From NCBI GenBank assembly GCA_008921705.1, contig VFFE01007869.1, forward strand, positions 3,921,627-3,985,626: 64,000 nt of DNA. The letters are read 5' to 3'. A model generated the notes under the pieces. That model saw only the letters and a list, made by a program, of their open reading frames with translations, was not told where the DNA came from and did not search any database. Origin of the DNA: Burhinus oedicnemus. Lineage: Eukaryota; Chordata; Aves; Charadriiformes; Burhinidae. The position numbers and the translations under genes were made by a program. Positions 51,401-62,428 of the stretch are shown one piece after another. The number at the start of each line of letters is the position of its first letter. Positions within the stretch are counted from its first letter, which is position 1.

Positions 51401-54400
51401 TGGAGTTCACAGAAATACAAAGCAGTACCTGTTCTGTTATAGTGACTAAGCTCCACCTGCTTTATTTGTTAACACAAGTTGACAGTTTTGTCTGAAATAT
51501 ATCAGTTTGTATGCTAACCAGAGATAACCGATTCACTACTTTTAAGATGGGGGAAGCCCCAGATTCAGCCCTTTTCATCTTGTCTTTCCAGAAAAGAAGT
51601 GACGAGTATCTTGAATTTGATTACATGATTCTACTTCACGAAATGGTGTCCCAGGTAAAGTCTTATTTCTAAAAAGCCTTTTTTGGTTTAAGACTGCCAG
51701 CTGTGTAACCTCCAACTCAGACACGCAGATGGTGGGACGGTCACAGATCTGCTGCCCGCAGGTTAGTTAGCAATCGGGGTGAGGTTAGGGCAAGGGCGAC
51801 TGTCTGCCTCAGCGTTATTGGCTTCGGCCCCTGTGCAGGCAGGAGACAACAGGTCTCCACCTTGTGTCAGCAGACAGTAATTTTCAGCTATCTCTAGGCC
51901 TTCTTGGGAATGGCAGAGGTTCAATACACTGGTCATTCACAGCTCTCTCCTCTTGGGAGATACTATTGCCAAGCTGGCCAGGGATAAAGGGAAGAAGCAG
52001 CTGCCAGCATCCCAGACTGCTTAGCTGCATTCCAGCTGGAGCTGCAGGGTGCTTCTATGCTAAAGGACAGCAGTGGTGGACCAGTACCCAGGGGAACCGT
52101 CTACCTCAGTAGCTCCCAGAAGAAAGCAGCAGAAACTGGTTCCCAGAACAGTATTTACATTCTATGTTATTCTCCATCCTAATTTTGCGATCCGAGCAAG
52201 TGTTTTCGTAAGAAAAACAGAAAATTCGAAAAAGTTCTCAATTGTGCAACCTCCTGTAATAAATCACCCACTGATAACAATCAGAGATCTCACTCCCGCT
52301 TCCAGCTCCACTGCTTCCTACCCCCCTGCACTCTCAGTTCAGCTGGGGCATCTATAATGGTTTTAGTTCCCAAGTTTTCTATGCAGAAAAATTCCTGAGA
52401 AGTAGTAGCTAACTAACTGCAGAACAAAAACATAGGTTCTTCATTGTGCTCTGTTTGGTGAAGGGTGGGTGTTCCAAAATATCACAGCACTAAGAGGGTT
52501 ATCCAACATAGACATACTTGGGCTGCAAAACTTGCCTAGATGAAAGAAAAATGTAGTTGCAGCAGCGTGGAGCACAGCACAGGCTGAAAAAAGCTTGCAG
52601 GAGAACTTCAGATATTTGGACGGCTCAGCAGGACTGCATGTTACGGTGCTTACCCTGCGCTGTTACTGGTGCTTCATCAGCCTGCTTATAATCAGCCCAG
52701 GTAGGGGTGTATTACAGCAGTCAACTCCCGTTCAGTATTTTTCAAATAAAATACCTTCTCACTTTCTACAGTTGTATTTTCTACCCACAGGAGATCATTC
52801 CCTGGCAAATGACAGTTCTCTGGCACCCACAACATGGTGTTCAAGTAATACAGGACAGCCGTCAGCCAAAACACGCATCGGAATAACGGACCACCTGATA
52901 CCACAATGCAAGAACTTGCTCAAATGCTACAATAAGCATTTGAAGGGAGGGCAGATAAGTTGATGAGGGTGGATATGCAATCAAGGCATGAAGAAAAAAG
53001 TCCTTCCTCAATTAAACGTTTCCTCTACATTGTTCTTTGATCTGATAATCCAAAAAGCACTTTGTCTGCTACGTAATCAAATTTTGCATCAAAACATTTT
53101 AAAAACCTCTGTTGCCAGAACGAATACTTACGGCACAGGTGCAGAGATGTTCTCCCTAAAGGCAACTTTTGGCTTTCCCATGGTGCAAGGGCAACCATAT
53201 TCTCTTTCCATTCGCTGCAGAAAAAAAACCAGAATGAAACACAGAGTTCTTCCATTAGAAGAATACATTGGAAATTATTTTATTTACAAGTCTTTCTGAA
53301 ATAAGAAACTTAATCAGGGTTAACCATTTTTTTGGTTTGGGGTTGGATTGACTTTTGTGGTCTTGGTGGTGGGTTTTGTTGTTTTTTTGAATGTTAGAAA
53401 TTATTCACTGTCATGCTGCAGTCACCCTTGTTTAGGGGTTATACCTTTCAACACAGGAAAAGGGAACAGCATTAATTATTTCACTCAAGTTTAAGTTTTC
53501 CAAGACAAAAGCCATCTTTTCTTCGTTCTGTCAACATTTCAGATACATCTATTGTGTTAAACTAAAATAAAGTATAGACATCAACTTGAAAGAAACAAAT
53601 AAATCACTGTAAGTAACTATTCCCTCCTGCCTGCATCATCTCTTATTATGGAGTGATACATTTAAAAACACAGAAATGGAGTATTTCTCTCTCCTGTAGG
53701 AAACAGCTAACGGTAAAATTCATTATAAGCAAAGGCTGCTAAAGCATAGTGCTTAATACAACATTTTTTATGGATTTGGACCAAAAAGTAAAAATATTCC
53801 AGGCAGAAATTTCATTTAAATAGTTTACAAGCCTTCAAAATAGAACCACTGGAGAGAAAGAATCTTCAAAAATTGACTAAGTTAAGCTCTTCCCTAAGCA
53901 GCTGGCATTGTTCATGTTAATGCCACGGTGCTTTCTGCTAGGAAGATCTCAAAATTGTCACATGATAACCTTGATTTACACAAAATCAAGTGGAGTTGTG
54001 CACCTCCAAACATCTTGCAAACTTGACATGCGCTTAGGCACTCAATTACCGAATGAGGTGTAAAGGCTGGCATCAGTTAGCCCATCTGCAGAGAGATTTT
54101 GATCTCAGCCAGAAAGGAAGGAGAATTCTTGGTTGGGAAAACAGTCAAAAGCAGAGGCCATGGAATCTGCTTTCCAAATTACCTGGGCATAGATTTCCAA
54201 GTGCAGTTCCCCCATTCCTGAAACAATGGTCTCTTTGCTCTCATCGTCAAAATGGATTCTAAAAGTAGGATCTTCCCTTGTAAAGCGGTTCAGGCCTTTT
54301 GAAAATTTATCAAAGTCATTCTGAAAAACAATTACACACACAAGAAAACATTAACTCAACATCCAGAAGTCACACAACAAAAAGGCCTCAAATTTTCCTA

Positions 54401-55094
54401 TCACTGCTTAGCACTTCCACTCTCATGAGGTTATTTGGTGAAATACAGCCATATATTTACAACTGTATTTATTTATCCCTCCAGTTACTCCAAGTCCACG
54501 TTTACCCAGGTCAAAGACGTGCACCTTTATGGCTAAGTGATACCAACTTACACAGTCACATGCCGAGTGATCCGAACGATGTGTTCTTAAGTGCTTTGGA
54601 TAGAACATTTTAAAACATGGCTCATTTTAGTCTGTGGTTCTGTATTTAACGCTAACCCACATAAAATAATAAAAGCAGCAGAGCAAAGGTTAACTCAGGC
54701 AGAAAGAGGTTGATTTATAGGCTCTTACCTTGTTGGAAGGCTTCATAGCTACTGAAATGACAGGATCAGGGATGTGAATTGATTCCTGCAACAACCATAA
54801 AGGAAGAGATCATGAACAATCGAGTTCCACTACACCTGGTGATGCAATTTCTCCCAAAAAGTTTGGTCACAGGAATTCTGGGTTACAAACAGGGATAACC
54901 GTTTTACTTATCTCGCTTGTATCTAATATAGTGTAACAAAATCATGTAACTCTGCTGAGGATTACTACAAGGCTGTAACATGATACACGCCGTGCTGCCA
55001 ACCACAGTATTTCCAACACTGTTTCCTAGATGAGAGTTGATCTCTGGATTTCACACTAGTTAGCAGACTCTGCTTCCTATCAGGTTTTGTAAAA

Positions 55095-55134
<40 letters not shown>

Positions 55135-58100
55135 AACCGATGTATTTTAATACATATGCAAATACATAGCTTAATACTTCTGGGTAGCAGCATCCACTTC
55201 TAACAGCCCAGAACGGCTTCCTAACACTGAAGTAATATTTGATGTGAAGCGTAGTAAACAGGTGTGTATCTCTTGCACATACCATACATCTATATATTCA
55301 GGCTCCTTGAGGTATAACAAATAATCACAAAAAATACTTGCCGTTGCATATACATCAAATTATATTTAAACCGAATGAGTGATTGAAAACTTTTACAACA
55401 AAATCCTGGTAAATTCCACTGCATGAGGCATACAGATGAAAACATACTCACCATGGAAATGTCAGTACTGGTTTTATCAGTGAACGTATCCCCACTAGCA
55501 CAATCAATTCCAAACAGCGCGCATATGTCTCCTGCATAAACTTCATTTACATCCTTAAGAAAGAAAAGTTTACTATTTAAATAACACTGAAAGACGCACT
55601 ACAAGCTTTTAAGAAGATAAATAAATACTGTGTTTAAAAGCTTGAAATTAAACTCCTTTGAAAATTCCAGCTTTGATAAAATGCTCTGTAGATCTTTTAT
55701 CTCCTTATGCAAAGCACAAAAAGGAGACCTCAGCTTGGATGCTACCTTGTTCTAGCCTAAGGATGTGAAGCAAGCAACACGCTATGTTTCAGGCAGTCTT
55801 GACCCAGCTGTAGAGTTCAGGAATCTTAAACAGGAAAGGGTAGGATTTGCAGCAGTTTGAGTATCAAATTTTAGTTTAAGAACTGTATTCAATAATCACA
55901 CAGAAGAAAACTTTTTCATGTTTTTTGCCGATCCTATTTCCTCTCTCCCAGAAGTATGGAATATGGGGATAATACCACAGCTGACTTTCTTTAGCTATCG
56001 CCTCAAAGCCATTTTATAATGCTTCTTGGGCAAAGATTCTTCCACTTCAGTGGAAATAATACACTAGAGATCATTCCAGTTTCTTGTTGAGCTCTATTAA
56101 GTGCTACAGGCAAGTATGAATTAACAACAAAAGCAGAAATCTGGCATACCACATCGTTCAGAGATAGGTGAAAAGTTAGAAGAGTGGCTCAAAAGGCAAT
56201 TTGTGTGGACTGTACCTCTCACACTCACCTCCATGTTGTCTGAATGCATACGGACAAGTCTTTGTACACGCACTTTCTTCCCAGTCCTGGTGTTATAGAT
56301 ATAATCAGATTTCTTCAGCATGCCCTGATAAACTCGAATATAAGTTAACTGCCCAAAACGGCCAGCCTGGAATCAAAATTCATTAAAAATCAGACATAAA
56401 CCTTCTGGGAGTCAAGACCACTACTATTCAAAGCATGACCTGGCACTGACTAACGAAATGTTTCTGTTCTGGATTTACACACTAGACATGTAAATTAATT
56501 TTTTTTTTTTTTAAACAGTCTCAGCTTTCCCTTGGCTCTGGAATAGAACTTGGGATCTCCTGGCAATTTTCTTTACTTCAATTTTACCAGTCCTAAACCT
56601 TCCCGAAGAGGCATACATTAACTAGCAATTTGGCCAGCCACTTTCCATATGAAAATCTGAACCGCTACTCTCTAGATTTCAAACAATTTGTTTGGTTAAA
56701 ATGCTTTTTCCTCTCTAACTCTCTCGTGTTCCATTGTTTCCAACTTCAAACAAAACCAGGATTTTTCTCTGAAAGGATTTGATATAAGCAAATAAACCCC
56801 CAGGTTTTCACTAAGAAAATCATGAAGAATTTGAGGCACATAACCCATTTTAAAACTTCCAAATTTGGCAATGTTTGATACATTTGTGGATTTTATGGTT
56901 GAAACCAGTTGTTTTTAAAGAAGTCAAATTTAAATTGAACTTAAACAAACTGACTTTAAAATTTGTTCCATGTAAGATTTGATAGTGCCATCTGTTTGGA
57001 CCCATGCTGTTTTCTACTCAAATCACAAATAATGAATCTGGATACCCTCCCTTCTCCTCCAGGCTTAACACAGTGTCAGTACAATTTTTGCAGTTCCTCT
57101 GCAAAAGTCAGATACAGGTAGCATGGGAAATTTGCAAGCAATTGAATAAAGTCAGCTAGGTAATGTCCTGGGTACCCATTTGCTAGAAACTTTCAGTTTA
57201 GCTTTACCATACGCACAGTGACCAAGTAAAAAAGCCACCACAGGCACAAACAGACACACTGAAAATACAAAGCCTTAAATATGTGCTTTTCCCCCAAAAC
57301 AAAAAGCATTTCCCAGGCATCAAAGACAAGCCACCAACAGCTCAGTGCAGGTAGGACTTGCGTACGCCAACAACTCCTGCAGGAAATGCCCTGCTTCTCT
57401 ACTGGTTTTGCTGCACTAGAAAGGAAAAGAGTAACAGCTTACCTCTAGTTTAAAAGCGAGGCCTATAAAAGGCTGGGAATTGTCTCGCGCAGAGTTCAAT
57501 AGGAACTTGTTTTTCTCCTCAGAATCCCTTAAAAACAGGGATGAAGAAGGACTTTATGTTATGAATAAAACATGGTAGCCTCCTCTAAACACGAGCTCAA
57601 TCTTAGAAAGTCCCAAGGGCCTTCAGTTTCACGGGTTTCTAATAGAGATTTAAAGATGTTCACATATGTAGCTCCCATATGCTCAGGAAGTACCTCAGAA
57701 ACTGTAGCGGATCCCAAAAAGGAGGTTGAAACTATGACAAATATCACTAGTCCCTCATAGCATCCAACTAGTTTGCCATGAAAGCAATTAATCATACACT
57801 CAGGCACAACTCATGAGCAAGTCCAGTTTTAGACTGAAGAAGGAGACATTGCAGTAACTCCTCTGACAATGCTCGTGAGCCACACCAGAAGTTTTAGTCT
57901 ACCTTAGCAGGCAGATGTTAGAGGCAGCGAGAGGCAGAGCAGCAGTGAGGACTCTAAGAGTCAGGTAACTGCTGGGAGAATAAGTCATAAACTGTATTTA
58001 TTAGCATAATTTCTACCTAGCTATCATTATATTGTCTGAACAACTCAAATACATTAAAAAGTAAGCCCCTAAGCCATGACCGGAATGTTAAGGGCTATTT

Positions 58101-60587
58101 ACTGGCTCTAATGTTGGGTTTCATGCTTCTTAATTGTGAAGGCACATCTTCTTCAACAAACATGTCAAAAGAACAAAACATTTCAGATGTCCTCTCTCCT
58201 CTACTGTAGGCATGGGTTTAGGGTTGCCATTAATTTCTAAAGAACTATCTCATCAGATGATAATTTTTCAAATTTAACATTTAATGTGTGTTAAAAATAC
58301 CAGTACAAACAGCAACCCTCAAATGAGAGATGAGCTAACTTTGCTTTGGAAGTTTGTGCAAAATTATCTATTTTGTTAGTAACGTTTCCCACTACATGTT
58401 ACACTGCTTTGAAACCTGATTTCAAGACCACTTCGTGTGCTCATGAGTATACTTACCCCTGGTTAAGAATAGCATAGTTCTCAACCTCTGAAGGATTGGG
58501 GAGGTATTCCAGGACGGCATCCAGCAATGGCTGTACTCCTTTGTTCTTTAAAGCACTTCCCACCAGTACTGGGGTAAAGGACTTCTTCAGCGTTGCTCTT
58601 CTGATCGCAAGCTGGAAAACAGCAGTGCATTACTTTCCTCCTGCAACAGCTCCAGGAGTCTGACGCAGTACGAACCAAGCAGCAGTCTACGTTCTCTCTC
58701 TCTCTTTGCTGGTCATGTCTACTACTGGAGCTCCCACAGTCTCCCGTACAACTGCCTGTACAAGAGCTTCCCATAAAACTTCCTCACCAGAATTCTAGAG
58801 AAGTGTGAGATTTTATTTTTTTTCCACTCATCTTAAATTCAACTTAAAAATGAAAATGCCTAAGATAAACATAATGATAACTCCAAAATACTCAGAAAAA
58901 ATTTCTTGATTCTCTGCTGGTAAAGTCAGCATTCTTCATTTCTGTTTTAGATGTCTCGTTCACCCTATTTAGTTATGTTGGGAAACAATACACATTTAAA
59001 TTTGTGAAAGTAAGATGAGATGCTTCAATATCTTTAAACTGTGGAAAACTCTTCTGAAAGAGGAAGTTACATAGGGAAGGGATATCTGGGTAAGTGCCAT
59101 GCTCAATGAACCATCATTTTTTAATGAAGAATGTTTTAGAAGCACAATAGAAGAACCTATTTACATTCATCTACAGACCTGTTGAAGTTGCACCACATGT
59201 CTTGGGAATCTTTCCAGGATGTTCTAGCAAACTGAGCAAGATAAACTGCATGATAATCTCATGCGCATTCAGTGCCTTTCACCCAAGCATCACACGACGT
59301 TACAAAGTGTAACTGAGCACCAACAGCTTCCACACCAGGGATCATAGCCATCTTCCATAAAGCTGGACAAAAGCTATTTGCCCCCCACCCTGCAATTAAT
59401 TACTGAAGCCAAGATTGCCACCTCGGTCCCACCACTCCCTGCCGCTAGAGGATGCCATCGCCCTACACGTACTGAGGCCCTCACTCCAACTGAAAGCAGA
59501 TCCTGTCTTCTTTGATAAGCTAAAGGAAATTAATTCTCCTTGACAGCCAAGATAGTTAACCACATCATCTAATCTGGGAGTTATTTAGAGTACAGACAGT
59601 TAAGCTATCTTCATAATTAACAGAGAGAACAGTGGTTCCTTAGATTTGTTGATGTAATGACTTCACAAAAATAATGTGAAGGAAAGGAACAAGGAAAAGA
59701 ATCCTACATTAGCAATTCTGCTCATCTAGCCCATGCCTGTTCTCATATACCAGAGCGCTGGAAATACTGCTGTGCCAATGCCCGGTGTTTTTATTTGGCC
59801 ACGTGTTTACAAATGAAGCAACATGACTGCAATTTATCCTCATTAACAATTATCTTGGGGAAAAAAGTAATTTTATGTTCACATAAAGATTATATCAGCT
59901 CCTTGAGTGTAGCATTATGAAGAGCATCAAATTAGGTGATGTTTAAGCAGCTGATCTTCAGCGAACATCATATGCTACGACTGTGGCATCCAGGAGTGAT
60001 ACTTAGCATCATTTCCACAAAAAGATATTTTCAGTGGAAACTTGGCTGCTGGCCACTGAAAGAAAATCCATCTTCAGGGACATATTAGTACAAATTAACC
60101 TGTATCTGCAATACTATAGCCATTAGAGCTGTAATTAATTGGCTTTCAGAAGTGGGAAGCAGAGGCATGCTGAATAGACAAATTTGTCTTGGCAACAGAT
60201 TTCCCTCCCAGCAGGACCTACCAAAATAGCTCCCTGCTAAAAATCTCTCACCTCTTACAGCAACACAGCGCATTCACATCACTACCATTCCCTCTGCCAG
60301 GTGAAGGACAGATCCTTACAGGTCTCTAAAATTGCTATTACATTTCTGTCTTTATCAAAGTGAGAAGGGCTGCTTTGTAACAGAAACAGCTCATGCTTCA
60401 TAAAATAATACTTGATTACTGGAATAACTAAATTCCTGGTTATCAATAAGACATACATTTTCTTTGTACATCCAAAAAACCCCTTGTGCTTTTATGTCTC
60501 AAGCCAAGTTGGCATATACAGATTCCTGCATACTCTTCCTGGAGACATCAATCACCAGTAAATCACCCATCCAGCCAAAACAATTTA

Positions 60588-60622
<35 letters not shown>

Positions 60623-62137
60623 AATAAAAATCTAGTCCGAGGGAGTTTACTAAGAATTTTGCATGTGCAGGAGTGATGCTTTATATACTGTGTGTCATCT
60701 TTCATGCAGTGAATACAAGCAGACATGGCAGAATTGCTCGCAATTCTTGAACTACAAACAAGTTTGGTTTTTTTTGCAGCTTCATCCGCAACTTCAATGT
60801 ATTTTGCTCTCCTGAGAGGATCATTCCTGAAAAAGGTTATCAGAAATCTCAGGCAAATTATACTTCACTGTGAATTTAACAGGCTAACATTCCTGAAGCT
60901 AAAAGTTACATCTCTGTGTTCTCTCTCACAGTCATCTTTGACTACATCAAAAGAAACATGCATCTTCCACTGTATAGTTACCATGGAGACGGTAAGGGAG
61001 ATGCAAGTCTTGAAATAAGATGTGAAGTGTTCTGAAAGAGGGAGATCACTGCAGTAAAGAGGGATTACTTTATATCCTCTTGTCCTCCACTTATCTTTAA
61101 AGGGCTACCAGGGAAACCAGCAGATTTTTAGGATTTCTTCTCCAGCTTGGCCAGAAGAGCCTCACTGGTCCCACCAAGTGTGGCTCCTTCACCCCACGCA
61201 CTACACTGAGCGTTGAAACAAGTGACAACAGCGCTGCGATGGCTCCCAGCACGCTCAGCCCACAAACAGCAGCTCTGGAGTCCTCCGAAAACTGACCTCG
61301 TGCATTTGCGCTATCCTGCCTGTATAGAAGAGGATTCGCTCCGTTAACGTCGTCTTTCCCGAGTCGATGTGGGCCGAGATGCCGATGTTGCGGATCCTCT
61401 CATTGGGAAGGACTCCTGAAGAACAGTGCCGGCAGGAGCTCAGGAGAAACTGAGAGGCAAGAGAAGATGGCTCTTTTAGCTGGGAGCAGATCAAACACAG
61501 TGCGCTGTGCCGACAAACAAGCTTCCACTCAATCTAAGGCAAATTGGTCGTTTAAAGCAAAATGGCCTTCCCAAGCTCCTGCAGGGTCACCTCAAAGCTC
61601 TGCACCACACTCGAAGAAACCAGGTGACCCCTTCACACCAAGTCCCACGTTCCAATCCCGCTGTACGTCCCCAGTCTTCCCCGTTTTCCCTCCACTTCAC
61701 CCAACCCAGTGCCCGCACGTTTCCCTGCGGTGCTTTCGGACGGGTCTGTCCTCTCCCTGCCACCACCCCTTCCTCCCCAGCTCCCCCGGCCCGGCTTCAC
61801 CTCCCTCCCGCCGCCACAGGGACGGGGGAGGCCGAGACGGCCCCGCGCCGCTAGAACCCGACATCTTCCGTCCGGCCTCCCCGCGGTCAGCTCGGCCCCA
61901 GGCAGGGACGAGCTGGGCCCTCACAGGCTTCGCCGGGCCCCTCAGGGCCGCGTCCCCCGGGGTGTCCTCCTCAGGGCGCCGGCGCTGTCCCGCCCCACCC
62001 CGCCCCGCCCCGCCCCGCCCCGCGGCCGCCCCTCACGACACGGTGGCTGCCGGTACCTGCTGGTGCTGGTGCTGGTGCTGATGCTGATGCTGCTGCAGGC
62101 GCCGCCGCGCCAGGCCGGCCCGCAGCACCCGCAGCAT
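41746..62137 (-). CDS. GFM1: GFM1 (mitochondrial elongation factor G1), 14 coding exons found, about three GTPase-domain exons missing
   Basis: GTPase that translocates tRNA and mRNA on the mitochondrial ribosome; acts in the matrix. Exons found, 5' to 3' (high to low): 62057-62137, 61297-61449, [not found], 58457-58611, 57443-57527, 56229-56366, 55452-55553, 54729-54785, 54183-54320, 53132-53214, 45256-45418, 44020-44164, 43372-43532, 42416-42469, 41746-41877. All have ag/gt borders and consistent phases, and together give 1647 bp (548 aa plus stop) against about 750 aa for the family. Exon 1 encodes a basic mitochondrial presequence. The P-loop, G5 and domains II-V are intact. The stretch with G2, G3 (DTPGH), G4 (NKLD) and the G-prime insert is absent from the window. 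The LXN gene sits in the intron at 45419-53131. Gene identity is certain; completeness is not. Confidence 0.95.
45980..46300 (+). promoter_or_regulatory. LXN CpG-island promoter
   Basis: CG-dense block with several GGGCGG/CCGCCC Sp1-type boxes (around 46018-46100), no TATA box, and an excellent start context (gccgccATGG at 46138). It lies inside a GFM1 intron, antisense to GFM1. Confidence 0.6.
46138..52886 (+). CDS. LXN: LXN (latexin), six coding exons, 220 aa, nested in a GFM1 intron
   Basis: Latexin, a cytosolic inhibitor of zinc carboxypeptidases of the A/B type, built of two cystatin-like domains. Coding exons: 46138-46266, 48119-48181, 48781-48955, 49564-49700, 51592-51654, 52791-52886, all with ag/gt borders and matching phases (663 bp with stop); 220 aa against 222 in human. 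Recognition points: [20 protein letters not shown] (exon 1), GRKYYLELV (exon 2), [12 protein letters not shown] (exon 3), [12 protein letters not shown] at the exon 3/4 join, [15 protein letters not shown] (exon 4), [21 protein letters not shown] (exons 5-6). There is no signal peptide, unlike RARRES1. The N-terminal arm is Arg-rich (RTLRRARRQ), more basic than in mammals. The whole gene lies inside GFM1 intron 45419-53131 on the opposite strand. Confidence 0.96.
46371..47236 (-). mobile_element. CR1 LINE copy in LXN intron 1
   Basis: The plus strand carries the reverse complement of a CR1 3' end, starting cacagaatgggttgggttgg and running through gggacctta, the ccttctcttctccag block and tcatccaccaacacccccaa. 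The minus strand reads the CR1 ORF2 C-terminus ([20 protein letters not shown]) in one frame and, after frameshifts, another. It is 5'-truncated near 47236 and not capable of moving. It begins 105 bp after the LXN exon 1 donor, antisense to LXN and in sense with GFM1. It is close in sequence to the copy at 62429. Confidence 0.95.
53011..53603 (+). terminator. Candidate LXN polyadenylation signals
   Basis: After the LXN stop at 52886 there is an ATTAAA variant at 53011-53016, and canonical AATAAA at 53566-53571 and 53598-53603. The first would end the transcript before GFM1 exon 53132-53214. The later ones would carry the LXN 3' UTR across that exon in antisense. Which is used cannot be told from sequence. 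Confidence 0.4.
53132..58611 (-). CDS. GFM1: GFM1 middle exons: G5 motif, domains II and III
   Basis: Seven exons. 58611-58457 begins [15 protein letters not shown] and carries the G5-type [16 protein letters not shown]. 57527-57443 begins domain II ([10 protein letters not shown]). 56366-56229 is domain II ([15 protein letters not shown]...[13 protein letters not shown]). 55553-55452 ends domain II ([20 protein letters not shown]). 54785-54729 opens domain III ([15 protein letters not shown]). 54320-54183 holds [10 protein letters not shown] and [13 protein letters not shown]. 53214-53132 holds [17 protein letters not shown] and ends two bases into a proline codon completed by the next exon, 7.7 kb away across the LXN-bearing intron. 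Confidence 0.94.
55099..55127. repeat. (AT)n microsatellite in a GFM1 intron
   Basis: About 14 AT dinucleotides in a row, flanked by A-rich sequence, in the intron between GFM1 exons 54729-54785 and 55452-55553. Likely length-polymorphic. Confidence 0.9.
58612..61296. other. GFM1 interval where the GTPase-domain exons are expected but not found
   Basis: 2685 bp between the P-loop exon and the G5 exon. In other vertebrates this stretch of gene encodes about 200 residues including DTPGH and NKLD. On the minus strand I find no exon with these motifs, and no open stretch with GFM1-like residues. It contains an A(32) run at 60589-60620 and otherwise AT-rich sequence with no N. Confidence 0.7.
60589..60620. 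repeat. A(32) homopolymer in the GFM1 interval lacking exons
   Basis: Run of 32 A. Long homopolymers are frequent places of assembly error, relevant because the surrounding interval lacks expected exons. Confidence 0.9.
61297..62137 (-). CDS. GFM1: GFM1 N-terminal exons: presequence and P-loop
   Basis: Exon 1 (62137 to 62057) is 27 codons: [16 protein letters not shown] followed by a His-Gln repeat. The Arg-rich, acid-free start suits a mitochondrial targeting peptide. The donor is gtaccg, weaker than the gtaag type. Exon 2 (61449 to 61297) is 51 codons, acceptor after ctctcag. It carries [20 protein letters not shown] and then [18 protein letters not shown], i.e. the G1/P-loop motif AHIDSGKT, and ends phase 0 at MHE with donor gtcagt. 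Confidence 0.93.
61983..62025. repeat. (CCCCG)n pentanucleotide array in GFM1 intron 1
   Basis: Several consecutive CCCCG units just downstream (in GFM1 sense) of the exon 1 donor, inside the GFM1 CpG island (about 61740-62330). Each is an Sp1-type CCGCCC/CCCCGCCC site. The minus strand is G-rich. Confidence 0.75.
62057..62097 (-). repeat. Coding microsatellite: His-Gln repeat in the GFM1 presequence
   Basis: CAY-CAG hexanucleotide units on the minus strand encode (His-Gln)5 flanked by Gln, at residues 15-27 of the predicted mitochondrial presequence, right up to the exon 1 donor. In-frame length changes would be tolerated because the presequence is removed on import. Confidence 0.85.
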
Positions 62138-62180
62138 GGCTCCCTCACTGCCGCCGCCGCCGCCGTCAGCCCCGCCGCCG

Positions 62181-62204
62181 CTTCCGGGGCACCGCGCATG
62201 CGCA
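62181..62204. promoter_or_regulatory. NRF-1-type and ETS/GABP-type sites upstream of GFM1
   Basis: CGCGCATGCGCA at 62193-62204 is a full match to the NRF-1 consensus YGCGCAYGCGCR, and CTTCCGG at 62181-62187 is an ETS (GABPA/NRF-2) core. Both lie 44-67 bp upstream of the GFM1 ATG. This pairing is typical of nuclear genes for mitochondrial proteins. Binding is inferred. Confidence 0.65.
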
Positions 62205-62428
62205 GCGGGGCCGGGCCGGCGCGCGTGACCCGGCCGGGGCGGGAAAGGGCGCCTCGCGCGGGCGGTCCGAGAGGTGACGGGGAGAACCTGAGGGAAACCG
62301 CGGTACCGGATGGCGGTAGAGCAGAGGGGCTGAGGGGGAAGGTGCCTACTGGAATGAGCTCATTAGTATTTTAATTAGTGACCTTGACAGAGTGATTAGG
62401 GTTCACTGATGACTTTTGAAGACATACA

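Noticed and set aside
60680..60835. Open stretch on minus after a pyrimidine-rich acceptor, inside the interval lacking GFM1 exons
   Set aside because: The translated residues do not match any part of the EF-G GTPase domain, and the frame runs on into the A(32) homopolymer.
60929..60992. Exon-like stretch on plus (after ctctctcacag, before gtaagg)
   Set aside because: Only about 64 bp, wrong strand for GFM1, no partner exons and no recognised protein; chance ag/gt spacing is common.
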